The notes beneath the pieces were generated by a model. The model searched no databases, was not told the DNA's origin, and saw nothing but the letters and a program-made list of their open reading frames with translations. Below, piece by piece: positions 22,240 through 33,602 of a DNA stretch of 64,000 bases (the stretch's first letter is position 1; each line of letters opens with the position of its first letter). Origin of the DNA: Paramacrobiotus metropolitanus (lineage: Eukaryota; Tardigrada; Eutardigrada; Parachela; Macrobiotidae); the NCBI RefSeq assembly GCF_019649055.1, contig NW_026570372.1, positions 62,001 through 126,000 on the forward strand, in the 5' to 3' direction. A program made the position numbers and the translations under genes.

Positions 22240-24966
22240 ATGGACGATAGTATCGTCAAGAAGACTCAGCAACTTCTCGGGCCATTTGTCAAAGCCCCTG
22301 CTTTATCCGAGAAACTTCTACAGAAACCTCCGCTACGCTTCCTCCACGATGTGATGCTTGCCATTGCCAAAGATCATGGATATTTGACTGGGTTGTTTGA
22401 CGAAGACGAAACGGCGTGGACGGAAGCGGTGGCTAACGATAAGGACGCTAAAGCCTTCTTCATCGCCAAAGTGCGTTATACAAACTATAATACGAGTATT
22501 ATTCTAGTAGCACATATTGTATTCTGTATACATGTACTAATGACAGTACCATAAAAATAAATGCTGCAGGATGCCGCACTGGCAATTTGCTACTACTTAT
22601 TGCTTACTACCGTAGTTATTGTTGCTTACTCGTATAGCCCTTCGGAATCATGATTATGCACCGTGTCGAATTTTATTGTACGTTGTAAAGTACTTACTCG
22701 TCTAATTCGTCTGCAGTTGAGTGCCTCTTATCACCTTTCAGTTTGCGTACAGTAATTCGTAAGTCAATCCTATACTATTGCAGATTATCAATTATGTGTC
22801 AACGGCTACCGGAAGTGAATTCGGTCTGAAACCGGCGCGTGTCTGTGCCGGTCAAGATGCGGAAAAAACCAACGCTCTCCTACAAAGTCTGGGCAAACTG
22901 CTTGCCTCAAAAAAGGTGGACAATGCTGCCGTGATACGGGAGATCCGCAAAGGCAAAGGAACGGTCGACCTCGGCACTTTCCCCAAGGGAGCCGCCTTCC
23001 TGAAGGTCGATGAAGGATCGAAGCCGGACAAAACCGACAAAGCTCCGGCGAAGTTGCCCAGTACACCCGTAAAACCGGCCGCGGCTAAGCAACCGGTGAA
23101 AGCTGTGGATAAAGCTCCGCTGCGAGCAGAAACTACAGATTCGGGAAAAAAGTCTGCAGATGACACGGTAGAAGTACCTGTACGGGCGAGGGAACCCATA
23201 CCCGGTATAACACAAATTGTGAATTTTGGTAGGGAAAGTAAGATGCTTCATGAAGCCGGTTGTGATTTCAGAAGAAAAGGGGCCGGAACCGCGGGTAGTG
23301 ACTATTCCGAAGGCATTACCTGTAGAAGTACCGGTCCAACTTCCGGCTAAAGATAGACCGGCCACGAAGGTCGAAAATCAGGGCGTCACGACGAAAAATG
23401 AAACATCCGTACAACAGAACAAGTACATAAGTAGAATTATAGCAACTATGTATTGTACATGTATAAATGTCAGTAAAACTGAAAAATCAAAAACCCAAGC
23501 GGATAACGGAAGAAGTATCAACAACACGGCTTATACATATGTACATGCATTTAATTATACAATATCTATACTATTACTGCTGTTGTATTTTTATACGACA
23601 GCCATCGTTTATTATACTGTACATACATTTGCATTTTGCACCAAACGAATGCGCTTGCTATGCGTACCATAGCAAGCGCATTCGTTGTGCGCAAATACGA
23701 TGAACGATACACTTAAGTAGCATATCGTTCAACGCGAAATTCAAAACAGTTATATCTATATATTCTATCTAGCCAGCCGCGCCCAACCACCGCCGCCCGC
23801 CCAACCACCGCAGCGCGCCCAACCACGGCCAAACGGGCCCCGCAACGCCCGCCTACAGCAGCCAACCGCTCCCGTCGCACCTCGTTAGCGCCGAGCGAAG
23901 GCGAACTCCCTGAAGATGTCCCGCCGGCCAACATTAAATTTCTGGATGAGGAGACGGCAGACAACGAGCAGCTACTACAGGAACTGGCTGCCCCTGAGGT
24001 CATCATCTTCAGTCAGCTGGATGCAGGCTATCGCACAACCAACGGACACCAATCAGGTACTACCCAATGTGCTCGTAGTTCAATGAAGTGAAATAATTAT
24101 AATTATACTGATACGATGCAGATTGCTTACTCTCTGATTTGTAAGCTTAAAATTTAAATTGATTCTCTATAGTAACAATACTTTGCAAACATTAAAAATA
24201 CTTTAGCGGCTGGACATCTGGTTGCTAATCTGCGCGACGCACAAAAAGATTTTATTCAAACCACTGGAATCGAGGAAGACGAGGTATCAGTAATTTCTGT
24301 GAATTTAATAGCTCGCTGTGCGGTTTACCGGATTTATTTGCCCATCGATTCCGAGTTCTAAACGACGAAAAAACTGTGATGTGATATGCACTATCATCCA
24401 TTTTGCGCTGTTTGCACCTCCATAACTGCGAGTACTCATAGATAATTCTGATTGTGAATACCATATAGCAAGGCACAGTATTATTGTGGTTAACAATTAC
24501 TGTCTCCAGGGTGTCCTCAGCGCTGTTGCTCAACAGGAAGTGGGAAGATTTAAGACAGACATCGACGACGTGTGCAACACGTTGCAGAAGGTGTCGCGTC
24601 TAACCGATATTCTGGGTACTTATCTGGAGATCCTCCCGGAAGACTTTGAAGACATGGATAAGGATAGGCAACGATACTTGGAAGAACACCAAGCATTGCT
24701 ACAGAAAATCGAAACAGCGTCCAAGTATGTTAGCAGTGAACATCCGGCATTTGTAATAACGCCAAGTAACTGCAGTTTATTGTGTCTGTGCACAGTTTTT
24801 TGTTATTTCCAGAGTTGAAGAACAGCAATTAGAAAAACTGCGACGGGAACTGGCGTTTCAAGAAGAAGCTTTGTTTGCTGTCGGGGAAGAAATAGCCTCT
24901 ACACAGCATCGAATCAAAGAGAACAGTGGTCTACTAGAAAAACTTGTAAAACTGCGCAGTATGTGA
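22240..24966 (+). CDS. IFT54: Intraflagellar transport protein 54 (TRAF3IP1), 7 exons
   Basis: Exons 22240-22470, 22784-23204, 23272-23422, 23773-24056, 24207-24283, 24510-24724 and 24813-24966 give 510 codons plus stop, with all six GT-AG junctions in phase (0,1,2,1,0,2). The N-terminus (M-D-D-S-I-V-K-K-T-Q, K-P-P-L-R-F-L-H-D) and the start of exon 2 (L-K-P-A-R-V-C-A-G, E-K-T-N-A-L-L) form the calponin-homology-like domain of IFT54/TRAF3IP1, which binds tubulin in the IFT-B complex. The middle is Lys/Pro/Ala-rich and exon 4 has a triple R-P-T-T-A repeat. Exons 6-7 encode the C-terminal coiled coil that in the family pairs with IFT20. The protein is shorter than the human one, mostly in the linker. 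The start has a favourable context (gcaATGG). Its presence implies that the animal builds cilia. Confidence 0.9.
23644..23686. repeat. 19-bp perfect hairpin in IFT54 intron 3
   Basis: Two 19-bp arms (aacgaatgcgcttgctatg and its exact reverse complement) enclose a 5-nt loop (cgtac). The arms are GC-richer than the intron around them. Confidence 0.85.
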
Positions 24967-25454
24967 GTTAGAAACTAGTTAAAAGCAATCGTATTTCGTT
25001 AAAACGGAAATAAGTTCGTGTAACTCGGTTTCGCCGCATTTAAGCAGCACATTTTGCATACGTTTTGCCGGGTGGCATTGTGTGCTGAAGCGTGCACTGG
25101 ATGGACTTCTTTCGGTTTAGTTGTATGTGGTACTCAGAAATTCGGCGCTCCGACTAAAAGCCAAAACTACAGTAGTTAATCTAATACTTTTCGGCATAAA
25201 GGATACGTGTGTATCGGCATCTATAGCACCAAACAGCATGGCGTCATTTCCCGGTGATATAAGTAAGTACCAAAAAGCTGTACAGGATAGTAGATACCCC
25301 AAAATGTGCCATATTCAAAAAAAATTCCAGGGACACCAGCCCAGTGTACCGCCTGCTGCATGTGTAGTCCCAAGTGTGATACAAACTGCTGCGGCACACA
25401 TTTACTAATGCATGCTGTTCGAAAGAGAAAACAAACATGCATTCTTCATACGGT

Positions 25455-26837
25455 TCACTTGCGATCGCGGCTTTTAGTTGGCCGGACATGAAGGGTCTTT
25501 CGGTCTCCAGCAGGGCCAACTTCCGCAATGAGGCACATGGTGCCATAGCAGTAATCTAACTCTGGTTGATTTCCGTGAAAAACAAACGCGGTCCTAGTGA
25601 TGTTTCGTTGTGCCATTTCCGTAATCCACTGGATGCTCACACCTCCCATGCCCTCAAGGTCCGGGCTCCAATCCTCATCATCACAATCATCCCTGTCTTC
25701 ACCATCACTATCGCCCTTGTCCTCATTAAGAAGAACAATCGCACCCTTTTCACGGGCTAATTCTTGAAAAACATATCCATCGACCCAACTGGACTCTTTA
25801 AACTGAATAACATGATCCGTTAAAACGGCGACGTTTTCCCGGTCGTCCTGAGTGTACACCTTCAGCTGGATGGGCAGCGACAGTTCCTTGCACACGCGGC
25901 GAATCATGGCATCGCTGCCCTTCAGATACTCCATCGTGGATCCAAACGGTTTTTTAAGATCAACGGCAATCGGATACTGATACTGCAGACCAAAACCAAT
26001 CAGTCCGCCTTTCGGTAAGAAATCCGGCTCATCCAGCAACTTCGCCAAATCCAGCAGCTTCGCTAATTATAAAGCCTACTGAGGCACTATAATAACAGAC
26101 TTCTGGTTTTTACTGACGGTGAGATTGACGATATAATAGTACAATCACAATTTCCTATAAAGTAAGAGATATTTGTATTTTTAAGCTACTGCTAGACCGT
26201 ATATCGGTGTCCAAATCCAACTTATAATTGCCAGTTTCGTTACGCGCGCAACGTGAGTGCAAGTACTGTACCCAAGTGCCGTCGGCGATTCCGACAGGAT
26301 GCGTTAGTGCTTACCGTAGACATTGAGCTTGTACAATTCCGCTTCGACATGTCTGTTATGCTCGTCTCCCGACAGCAGATCACTCTTTATCCGCCCCAAC
26401 AAACCCGACCGTTCCGCGTCGAACTTCGTGGCGAACACGTCGACGTCCAGTTTACCAGCCCTACGGAAGGATTCGTCCAGAACAGCCTCTGTATTCCGTC
26501 CAAACTTGGCTGGATCACAGGCACGGGACAGATGCTCCAGTTCGTCCGTGCTGGCATTGTGCAGGGAGAGCTGTCTGCAGAAAGCGAGGATATTTGCCAT
26601 AATATGCGTAGTAGTGTAATTACGCTGTAATACGAACATTGTATGTGGATTTTACCTGGCATTAGTGCCTCTACCGTAGTACAGAGTGAAGTCCTCGACA
26701 GGACGAGGATACACACCGAATGACACTGGAGAAGAACTGATGGAGTTCCGCAAAGCTCGGCCTGCTCTCAACGCTTTCAGCAGAGTTCGGGACCTTCGGG
26801 TCGACTGTGTTAGCAAGGGGTAAAACTTCTCCAACAT
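25455..26837 (-). CDS. 2OG-Fe(II) oxygenase-like protein lacking the catalytic core
   Basis: Exons 26837-26656, 26574-26315 and 26062-25455 give 349 codons plus stop; donors GTAAAA and GTAAGC, acceptors CTGCAG and AATTAG, phases 2 and 1. Exons 1-2 carry V-Y-P-R-P-V-E, L-Y-Y-G, A-C-D-P-A-K-F-G-R, V-L-D-E-S-F-R-R-A-G-K-L-D and Y-K-L-N-V-Y-G. In the family I recall (large prolyl-hydroxylase-like oxygenases common in fungi and protists) the last motif is directly followed by the iron-binding HxD segment. Here exon 3 begins with A-K-L-L-D instead and continues with the later region (G-L-I-G-F-G, Y-P-I, L-K-G-S-D-A-M-I). The HxD...H core is therefore missing and the 252-nt intron does not hold it. 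The product may be non-catalytic or the gene may be a remnant. The start is the second in-frame ATG; the first is at 26951. Confidence 0.55.
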
Positions 26838-26888
26838 TTTACAACAACATGTTGTTGTAAATTCATGACTTTCATGTACATGAAAGTC
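26838..26888. repeat. Two adjacent perfect palindromes
   Basis: A perfect 24-bp palindrome (26838-26861, centre acaacatgttgt) and a perfect 22-bp palindrome (26867-26888, centre catgtacatg) lie five bases apart, directly upstream of the likely start codon of the oxygenase-like gene. They are followed by several copies of gaatcactgata (about 26900-26950). Confidence 0.85.
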
Positions 26889-27349
26889 TTGAATTCTTTG
26901 AATCACTGATAGCTGAATCACTGAAATCAATCTTTGAATCACTGATAGCACTATGAAGTACTAATAACGGATCCCCGAAACTTTCAGTTTCTTGCGATAA
27001 GAGTGTAAAAATTATTCAAACAGTTTGAAAAATTATATGAAAACTGCTCCAACGCAAAATTTTCCCTGCGAACTTGCAGCTGTTACTACCGAAAATGCCC
27101 AGTGCCCGCGAGATGCGTGTAGTTAAAACTAGTCGCAAGTCACAGCCGTATTAGCTCCGCCCTAACCGGAACCGAAAGTACCGCAAACAGCTGTTTTCCG
27201 TATTAAACGGTATAACGCAGCAGAATGTCGGCGCGAAAATGATTGTGATCCGAGGTACTTGTGCTACGGGATACTCGTATTTGTGCAGGTAATTAAATAC
27301 ATTTAATCTAATTAACACATTTAGGTAATTGTAGTTTATTTTATTATTA

Positions 27350-28140
27350 CTGTATTTTCACAAGTTTAAGGAACACGAAAATGCCCTAGGTCTGCTCGCA
27401 GCCACCCGGGGCCTGCAGTCACGTTCAATGCTGCTCACTGAGCTCTGAAATTAAAAATTGCAATTTTAATCATTTTTGGATTTTGCTGTTGCTCATTACG
27501 GGGCCCCATTTTATGTATTCAGTATTCTTTCATTTTCTGGATATCCAGTCAATAACAGGACAAAAAACTGAGCGCAAATTTAATTCCTAGAGAACCTGGA
27601 GTAATCCATCGGCACGGCCTCTGTTCAACCGCTTTCCACCTTGAAGTGACGGCCTAGCTGCAGTTAGAATCGCTGTACAAGTGCGGAATTTTGCTCGTGC
27701 TCGGTACCAGTTTACCCCGCACATAATCAGACAATCTTACCTTTTCAAAATCAGGAATCCGACCAAGGAAAAGACCTAACCCAAATGACTCAGCCAGAGC
27801 CTAACCGCGTCTGCAGAAATGCAGAGAAACGATGTTGCCCCTCACGGGCACCCCGTGCCAGGGGCACGCTCTGGCACACACGCCAGACTCACATTTCTGG
27901 GCCAATAAAGAAACTGGTTTTGCACATAATAAAATAATCAAAAGATATTTAGAAAAAAATAGTAAGTAACGTGATTCTGTGTGTAAGTGAGTTGTAAAAT
28001 GGGGCCCCGTAATGAGCAACAGTAAAATTCAATTTTTAATTTCAGAGCTCAGTGAGCAGCATTGAACGTGACTGCAGGCTCCGGGTGGCTGCGAGCAGAC
28101 CTAGGGCATTTTCGTGTTCCTTAAACTTGTGAAAATACAG
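27350..28140. mobile_element. 791-bp TA-flanked element with long terminal inverted repeats
   Basis: The left repeat (27350-27513) and right repeat (27995-28140) are inverted and nearly identical, starting CTGTATTTTCACAAG. The left arm has an extra AT-rich block of about 25 bp. TA lies on both sides (27348-27349, 28141-28142), the target duplication of Tc1/mariner-type elements. The centre has no transposase frame but holds GC-rich small hairpins (for example gggcaccccgtgcc). A non-autonomous element is inferred. Confidence 0.8.
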
Positions 28141-28356
28141 TACTAGGCATGTACTGTACATGTAATTTTAATTTGAATACAACAGCGTCTATATCTATAT
28201 TTGCGCATGTGTGCTTGTTGTGGTGTACGCGTATATTTTCAAACATAATAAAAATAATATCTGTGCTCATGAGCATTTCCTTGTCATCGTTGCAAGATAA
28301 AAAGAGCAAGCAGACTTTCAGTCTGCACTGCTCTACACTATACCAACTGCACTAAC

Positions 28357-28656
28357 CTTGACCAGGCTCTCGTTGTTTTTCCCGCGGATGGATAGCGCCA
28401 GCGGAATCCATGTCTGCATTAGCCATTTAATCCGGTTGGCATGGTTGGCCGCCGTGGTCTTCACCGTCACAAAGACGAAATTCCCCGGCCAGTCGGCGAA
28501 ATCCCCGGGGCACTGGCCCAGAGGAGCCACTCGCCTGGTCGCCGTCGCCCGCTGCCCGAGCACTTCTTCCACGAAGAAGCCAAACTGTACCGGCCCGAAG
28601 AACTGCCATGACACGGTAATGAAGAAACTAAACGCGATAATGCCTGCCACCAGCAT
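28357..28656 (-). CDS. Fringe-like glycosyltransferase, first exon only
   Basis: ATG at 28656 starts 100 codons ending at a GTTAGT donor (28356) in phase 0. A hydrophobic anchor (L-V-A-G-I-I-A-F-S-F-F-I) is followed by a Pro/Arg-rich stem and then F-V-F-V-T-V-K-T-T, N-R-I, and Q-T-W-I-P, which match the start of the fringe-type beta-1,3-glycosyltransferase domain (V-K-T-T and T-W motifs). These are type II Golgi enzymes. No following exon is found downstream on the minus strand, where a transposon and the oxygenase-like gene lie. The exon may be orphaned, or may belong to a gene interrupted by rearrangement next to the start of duplication copy B. Confidence 0.5.
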
Positions 28657-28786
28657 ATTTCCACCGCATAATTTATTACTCGGTAGCAGCAGTCAGCTCT
28701 TTGTTTTGCAGAAAAACAGAAATGAAACCTGTTCAGTAGCGTGCGCTCATTCCAGACACAGGTGCAGCAATTGCATGTCGATCGAT

Positions 28787-30717
28787 CGCTGCAGACGTAT
28801 GTTGTACCGTCAGACAGCTGTTTGTACCTATGTGCCATAATGGCCATTACGCAGCTCGCTGTATCTGTGATGGCTGTTGTTAAGGGAATTGACCGTGACC
28901 GGGTGCATGGCACCAAAATGCATAAAAATCCACGAAAAATTTCGTTTTCGCGCACCCCAAAAAAGCTTTGCGTTGATTTTTGGCATTGTATAGCCAAATG
29001 ATTTTAATACGAACGTTGTCGTACCTGTACATTACCGTGAAAATCGTTCGTGTGCGCAAAATTCGGTTGAGGAGATAACGTTAATTCGAGACAACCGTTT
29101 TTATCCTAAATCATTACGAAGTTGATGGCTATTGTAATAGAATCCGTAAGTTAAAGTGAAAAATATCCCCTAGTGCGAGCGGTATTTTTCGATAAGAAAA
29201 CTGCCAACGGAAGAGATAAGTATACCATGTTTTCGTAGCTGCGATATTATAATCTATTCGTGGAGGCCGTCTTGATTAACTGTTGCTGTGTCTGTAATTG
29301 AAGATTTTCTAGTAACTTACGTTAAAATGATCTTAAATGCTACATACATTAAAAGAAAGCGTAGCGGAAGACGCTCCTTTTTTTGCGGACACTGCATAAT
29401 CGAAGCGTATATAGCGGCATACTCATAAAAATGACTTCATTCAACACTCGTCCAACCGCTTCTGTAATTCACGTTTCGTAGTTTGGTATGTTTAATATAT
29501 ATTATCTAAGTGGACCGACGTTCCAAAAAAGGAAATAATATAATTTGTTATAATAATATAGCGGTATTAGGTATTTATGATCTTACACTTAAGCACGCAA
29601 CTGTAAGTCAGCACCGATCTTCCAAAAAACATTCATATAGATTCAGATCTATGGTATGGGAATATTATTATTATGGGAATATTGTAGATAGAGCCAGGTA
29701 TGGGAACATTATATTCTAAATGACCGTAGTCGAAAGCCCGATCAGATACTCTTCGTTTCTTTTAAAACCGCTCCGTTTCAAACGCCCAAGCGGATTCTAT
29801 TCTGGCCGGTCTGCTCTATAATTGCTTGATTTGAGCCCGGTTATTCTTTCGTATCATTACTTATTGTGCCAGACAATTTGATACCAATAAGAGAACTGAA
29901 TCGCAAAAATTAACGACTTTGACGCAAATGACTCGACAGATACAGATACGTGACACCCGTAAATATGAGTACTTACTCTGTACTACCGCTACTCCATCAA
30001 TAATATTGCAGGAAAGAACGAAAATGCTATCGCTGCGCTACTCGCAGGTAGATAGGTTAAGTAGAAACGACCATTTTCAGTCAACGTAATCGGTAGTGTT
30101 GCAAGTGGTCTTCTGTAACACAGATGGATGATACCAAGGACTCACAACAAACAAAAACTGATGAGAAATGACTTTAATCGACTAGAAATCCAATGAGAAG
30201 AGCGCCCACTTTTAGCAGCGTCGCAGCGCTGCTAATATGCTATAAGTTTGAATTAACACCGGGAACAGCTGGTTGAAGCAGAATATATTTATAAAGGCAA
30301 AACAATAGTAAAAACTAATCTTAATTATAGCGTTATATTAGACAATAAGGTGTGTCAACAGAAAATTAGCATATAATGATTAACCATAAGTAACTAGCGC
30401 TAAATATGCAATTGTTGATGGTGACAAATAAATATTAAGGCGGCGATATTAATAACTTCAGTCGATCTACTTTAGCGCTAACGCCTATGCAATTATAACG
30501 CTTCGATGGTCATGTAATTATTCGGCTTATATAGCTTTACCGTTAACATTAACGACATATATAATAAATATTTTAAAACTCCACAAGTGCCAGACGTATC
30601 TGTCTGTACTAAAACATAATTAGACAATAATTTATAAGCTTTAATTTTAAGATGAAACCAAAGACTGTTTATAGCCAGGGAAAGAGATGATATTACGAGT
30701 AATTTGTAGATCAGCAC
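28787..30717. other. Duplicated non-coding DNA (copy B)
   Basis: Counterpart of A 1-2423. No gene was recognised; indels against copy A are frequent and not in triplets. Confidence 0.5.
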
Positions 30718-30996
30718 TCACGGTCGCGCAATTCGCGCATTCAGTTCCTTTAGAGCACGGCCGTATGCCCGCGTAAAAGCGGTAATGGTAGCCAAGCTTC
30801 CTGTACAAACAAATGTGAAAAGGTTTATTGAATGTTCATTATGGTGCGGGGAGTATTGTTTATGAAAAGGTTTAGCAAAGTTCATTAAACAGGGATCAAC
30901 ATGGTCTAAAATTGTATCAGATAAATACAATTTTTTAATTAGCAATGTCATTATGTATTTGTACCAAATACTTGTTCCATGATGGCAGGTTGACAA
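30718..30996 (-). CDS. Conserved ORF, likely 3'-terminal exon (copy B)
   Basis: Partner of A 2424-2738. The last 27 codons differ by two residues only, and the acceptor ttgtttgtacag is kept. A two-codon deletion relative to A (Q-K) keeps the frame. The product is unknown. Confidence 0.3.
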   Translation of the reverse strand: MSTCHHGTSIWYKYIMTLLIKKLYLSDTILDHVDPCLMNFAKPFHKQYSPHHNEHSINLFTFVCTGSLATITAFTRAYGRALKELNARIARP

Positions 30997-31016
30997 TTCT
31001 TTTTGATATGATCATT

Positions 31017-31163
31017 ATGATGCAGAGCCGCCAAATCTTACTTTGTGTTGTGGATACCGGTATACGTATACGGGATATTATTGTATATGGCGACATGGCG
31101 ACCGTAAAAATTATTACTGTCAAGGCTACAGATATGTCACAGCAAAGAAAAAATCCACCATAA
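31017..31163 (+). CDS. Small conserved ORF, 48 codons (copy B)
   Basis: Partner of A 2721-2855, with two extra codon pairs (M-A and D-M) and a few replacements (Y-A to D-T). An ATG nine bases upstream (31008) is also in frame. The function is unknown. Confidence 0.25.
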   Translation: MMQSRQILLCVVDTGIRIRDIIVYGDMATVKIITVKATDMSQQRKNPP

Positions 31164-31926
31164 ATTTTGAATTGGTAGCTGATATATATTAGCAACAATT
31201 TTATGTATTTTACAGCCTGCTCAATCACCGAAAGTTACTAGTATTTAAAATGTTTGAACAAAAGATGGTTTTTTCAAAACAGAATACTTACTATACAGGC
31301 AAGTAATTTCACTTACTACTCGTATTTGCACTTTACGCATACAAATAGATAAAACTTAAAGGTGTACGGTAGTACGGCTGCTAGCGTGACTGGATTCTGT
31401 GTAGCAGCCGGTCCCATATTTTATGTCCCTGATTCTGACAGTTCGTTCCAGGTTAAGATTTTAGACTACCGTACGACTACATCAAAGTAGAGTATTTGGA
31501 TATTAGTAAAATTTTGTCGTAGGAGTCATGGAACCTTGTTGCTGTAGTAAAACCGTAGGCCTGTAGCAGTGGGACGAAACACTAGCTATTCGATTACACT
31601 GTAGTAGCCGTAAGAAAAGCAGCGCGCATAACTTCCGTATAAATTCACCGAAATGCGCAAACTTTTATTCTATTATTGTGTTTTCTCAGAAGAACACAGA
31701 GTCTTTCTGGAATGTTAGCATTTTGTGTTGCACAAATGAATTTTCGGCGTTGAATCAAGTTTGTTTTAGAAGAAAGACTAAGCTTTTGCGCAATTAAGTT
31801 ACGGTCATTCTAATGTGTATGCATGCATTAAAAAAGTCAGCCAAGTAATCATTAAATTATTATTAGAAAATCATTTTGTGAAGCATGAAATTTTATTAAG
31901 GATAGGGGCGCACCATGTTTTTGTGC

Positions 31927-33602
31927 TCACAATGTCACACCGAATTTTGTGGAACCTCTTTTTACGTTTACCGCTACGAAAGTTGGCTTACCAGAAGAGG
32001 CGATTTGGCACCATTTGTATAGCACCTGGGCTGTCACCAGAATTGTCCGGAGGGACTCCTGCTCTTGTGCCGTTTTTTTTATAATGTCCAATGTCGTTTC
32101 GGGGACTGAGGGCCGTGATATCGGTCGCGCCTCCCCATAGCCATTGTTCCACTGAGCCATTACCGGTGTGACACTTTCCGTATGCATGCTCACAATTGTC
32201 TCAGCTGGTTGGTCAAAGAGAAAAAAGGAAGGCACAAAATCGTGATTCCGTGAACAATGAATAGAATACAGTATAGCAGGGCAGGTCTCAATACAGGCAA
32301 CATCAGTGGCTCGTTACGTCATCACTAGAGCAGCTCGCATATTAAGCGCGGCTAATGCTGCGGAAAATCGATTTTCTGACTTTGTCTTAATATAACTGCA
32401 GAATATGTGTGTCAGAGCGGCATCCGCTCTCTATAGGATCGTTCGATAGAATATTTCAACACATTTTGTATGCTTTGCCGATAGCCTAGTGGTGCCTCTC
32501 TCGGCCTTAGAGTATGGAGGTTGTGGGTTCGATTCCCTCAATCGGCAGGTTTTTTGCGAGTGTCTGTGCGAGCCTAGCCCAGCCCTTTCATGTGTATTTA
32601 ACTTCCTTTAGTTTCATAGATAAAAAAACCCTGAAATGTGTAACATGCATGACTCAAAATCAATTTTCCGATATTTTTTAATAATTTCCCCATACGAATG
32701 CAGTGTGTGCAGTTGTTCATATCAATATACATACCAATGCGTGATAAATCGCGGTATCCTCTATGTAATTACTTAATTAGTATCAGTTCATTATTTAATT
32801 TTTGCACGTTGTTCAGTTTCTTTATTTCATTTTCTTAATAGATTTTAAAATGTTCCGTTGGAATAAATCAATAAAACCAACTTGTGCAATGATAATTTTG
32901 CCGTAGAAACCAAAGTTGCCAACAGCCGCTTTTGCAACTTGCCGCACAGTACCAAATGATGTTATTCCACTGCATATTTTATAATATAAAAAATCTCAAC
33001 TGCAATAAAAGAGGGAAAACTACTAAAGATAAACAAATCAGCACTGAAAAAATTGAAAAACTCAGCATTTTACATTGTTCGTCGGCAATCTGCGCTACTC
33101 CAGTGCTTTCATCATTGCTAATCCCGCCCCCAGTGGGGTTGCCTGTATTGAGATCTGCCTTGAGTAGGACCAACAAAGACGCTTGCTTACCAGGTGTCGC
33201 TTGACGCTTCGCACATACGAAATAATGGTAAGTGTCATCAACCATTAAAGCAAATTCCGGGTCAGTCATTGCTGTATCAATTATCATAATCAGCTGGTTG
33301 CTGGTCGCTCCACCAGAGTTTCGCTCCCGCCATCGCCGTATGCAATAATCGATACACCGTTGAAAAGCCGGCGCTAGAAGGTTGGCAAGAAATGCCGTAC
33401 ACAGCGGCAGAACGACAAAGGTCAAGATGAAATAACCAGTGGAAGGTGTTTCGTCAAGTCGCTGTTCGATGGCAACGAGCTTTGCATTACAAGTGGATAA
33501 ATTGCTCTGAACCCGTAACAATTCTACAACAACTCGGGCGTACGCACTGCTGAGCTCGCTATAGTCATAAGCATGAAGGCGTTCGGGGGTCACTTGACTC
33601 AT
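31927..33602 (-). CDS. Unknown one-pass membrane protein, 3 exons (copy B)
   Basis: Exons 33602-33191, 33142-33074 and 32204-31927 give 252 codons plus stop. Splice sites and phases match copy A, but the first intron is 48 nt instead of 51 and the coding part gains or loses whole codons (H-A near residue 10, E-R near 93, the last residues). The membrane segment (T-G-Y-F-I-L-T-F-V-V-L-P) is unchanged. The preserved frame against a background of non-triplet indels argues for a translated gene in both copies. Confidence 0.6.
32411..32589 (+). mobile_element. tRNA-bearing mobile cassette S2 (179 bp)
   Basis: Present in copy B and absent from copy A at the matching site (about 4300). It is flanked by ATGTGT (32405-32410 and 32590-32595). 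It opens with a perfect hairpin (AGAGCGG pairing with CCGCTCT), then ATTTCAACA, a tRNA-like gene (32476-32548), a T6 run at 32550-32555 and a tail of about 35 nt. Confidence 0.75.
32476..32548 (+). tRNA. tRNA-like gene in cassette S2, atypical anticodon arm
   Basis: The 73-nt unit has a perfect 7-bp acceptor stem (TGCCGAT with ATCGGCA) plus discriminator G, an A box (TAGCCTAGTGG), a B box (GGTTCGATTCC) and a following T-run. A CCTCT/GGAGG stem encloses a 16-base loop where a normal tRNA has a seven-base loop, and no D stem can be drawn. The anticodon is not assignable; a TTAGA stretch is shared with the copy in cassette S3. Confidence 0.5.

Noticed and set aside
22852-23365. Minus-strand frames of 115-152 codons
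   Set aside because: Complement of IFT54 exons 2-3, which have clear homology on the plus strand.
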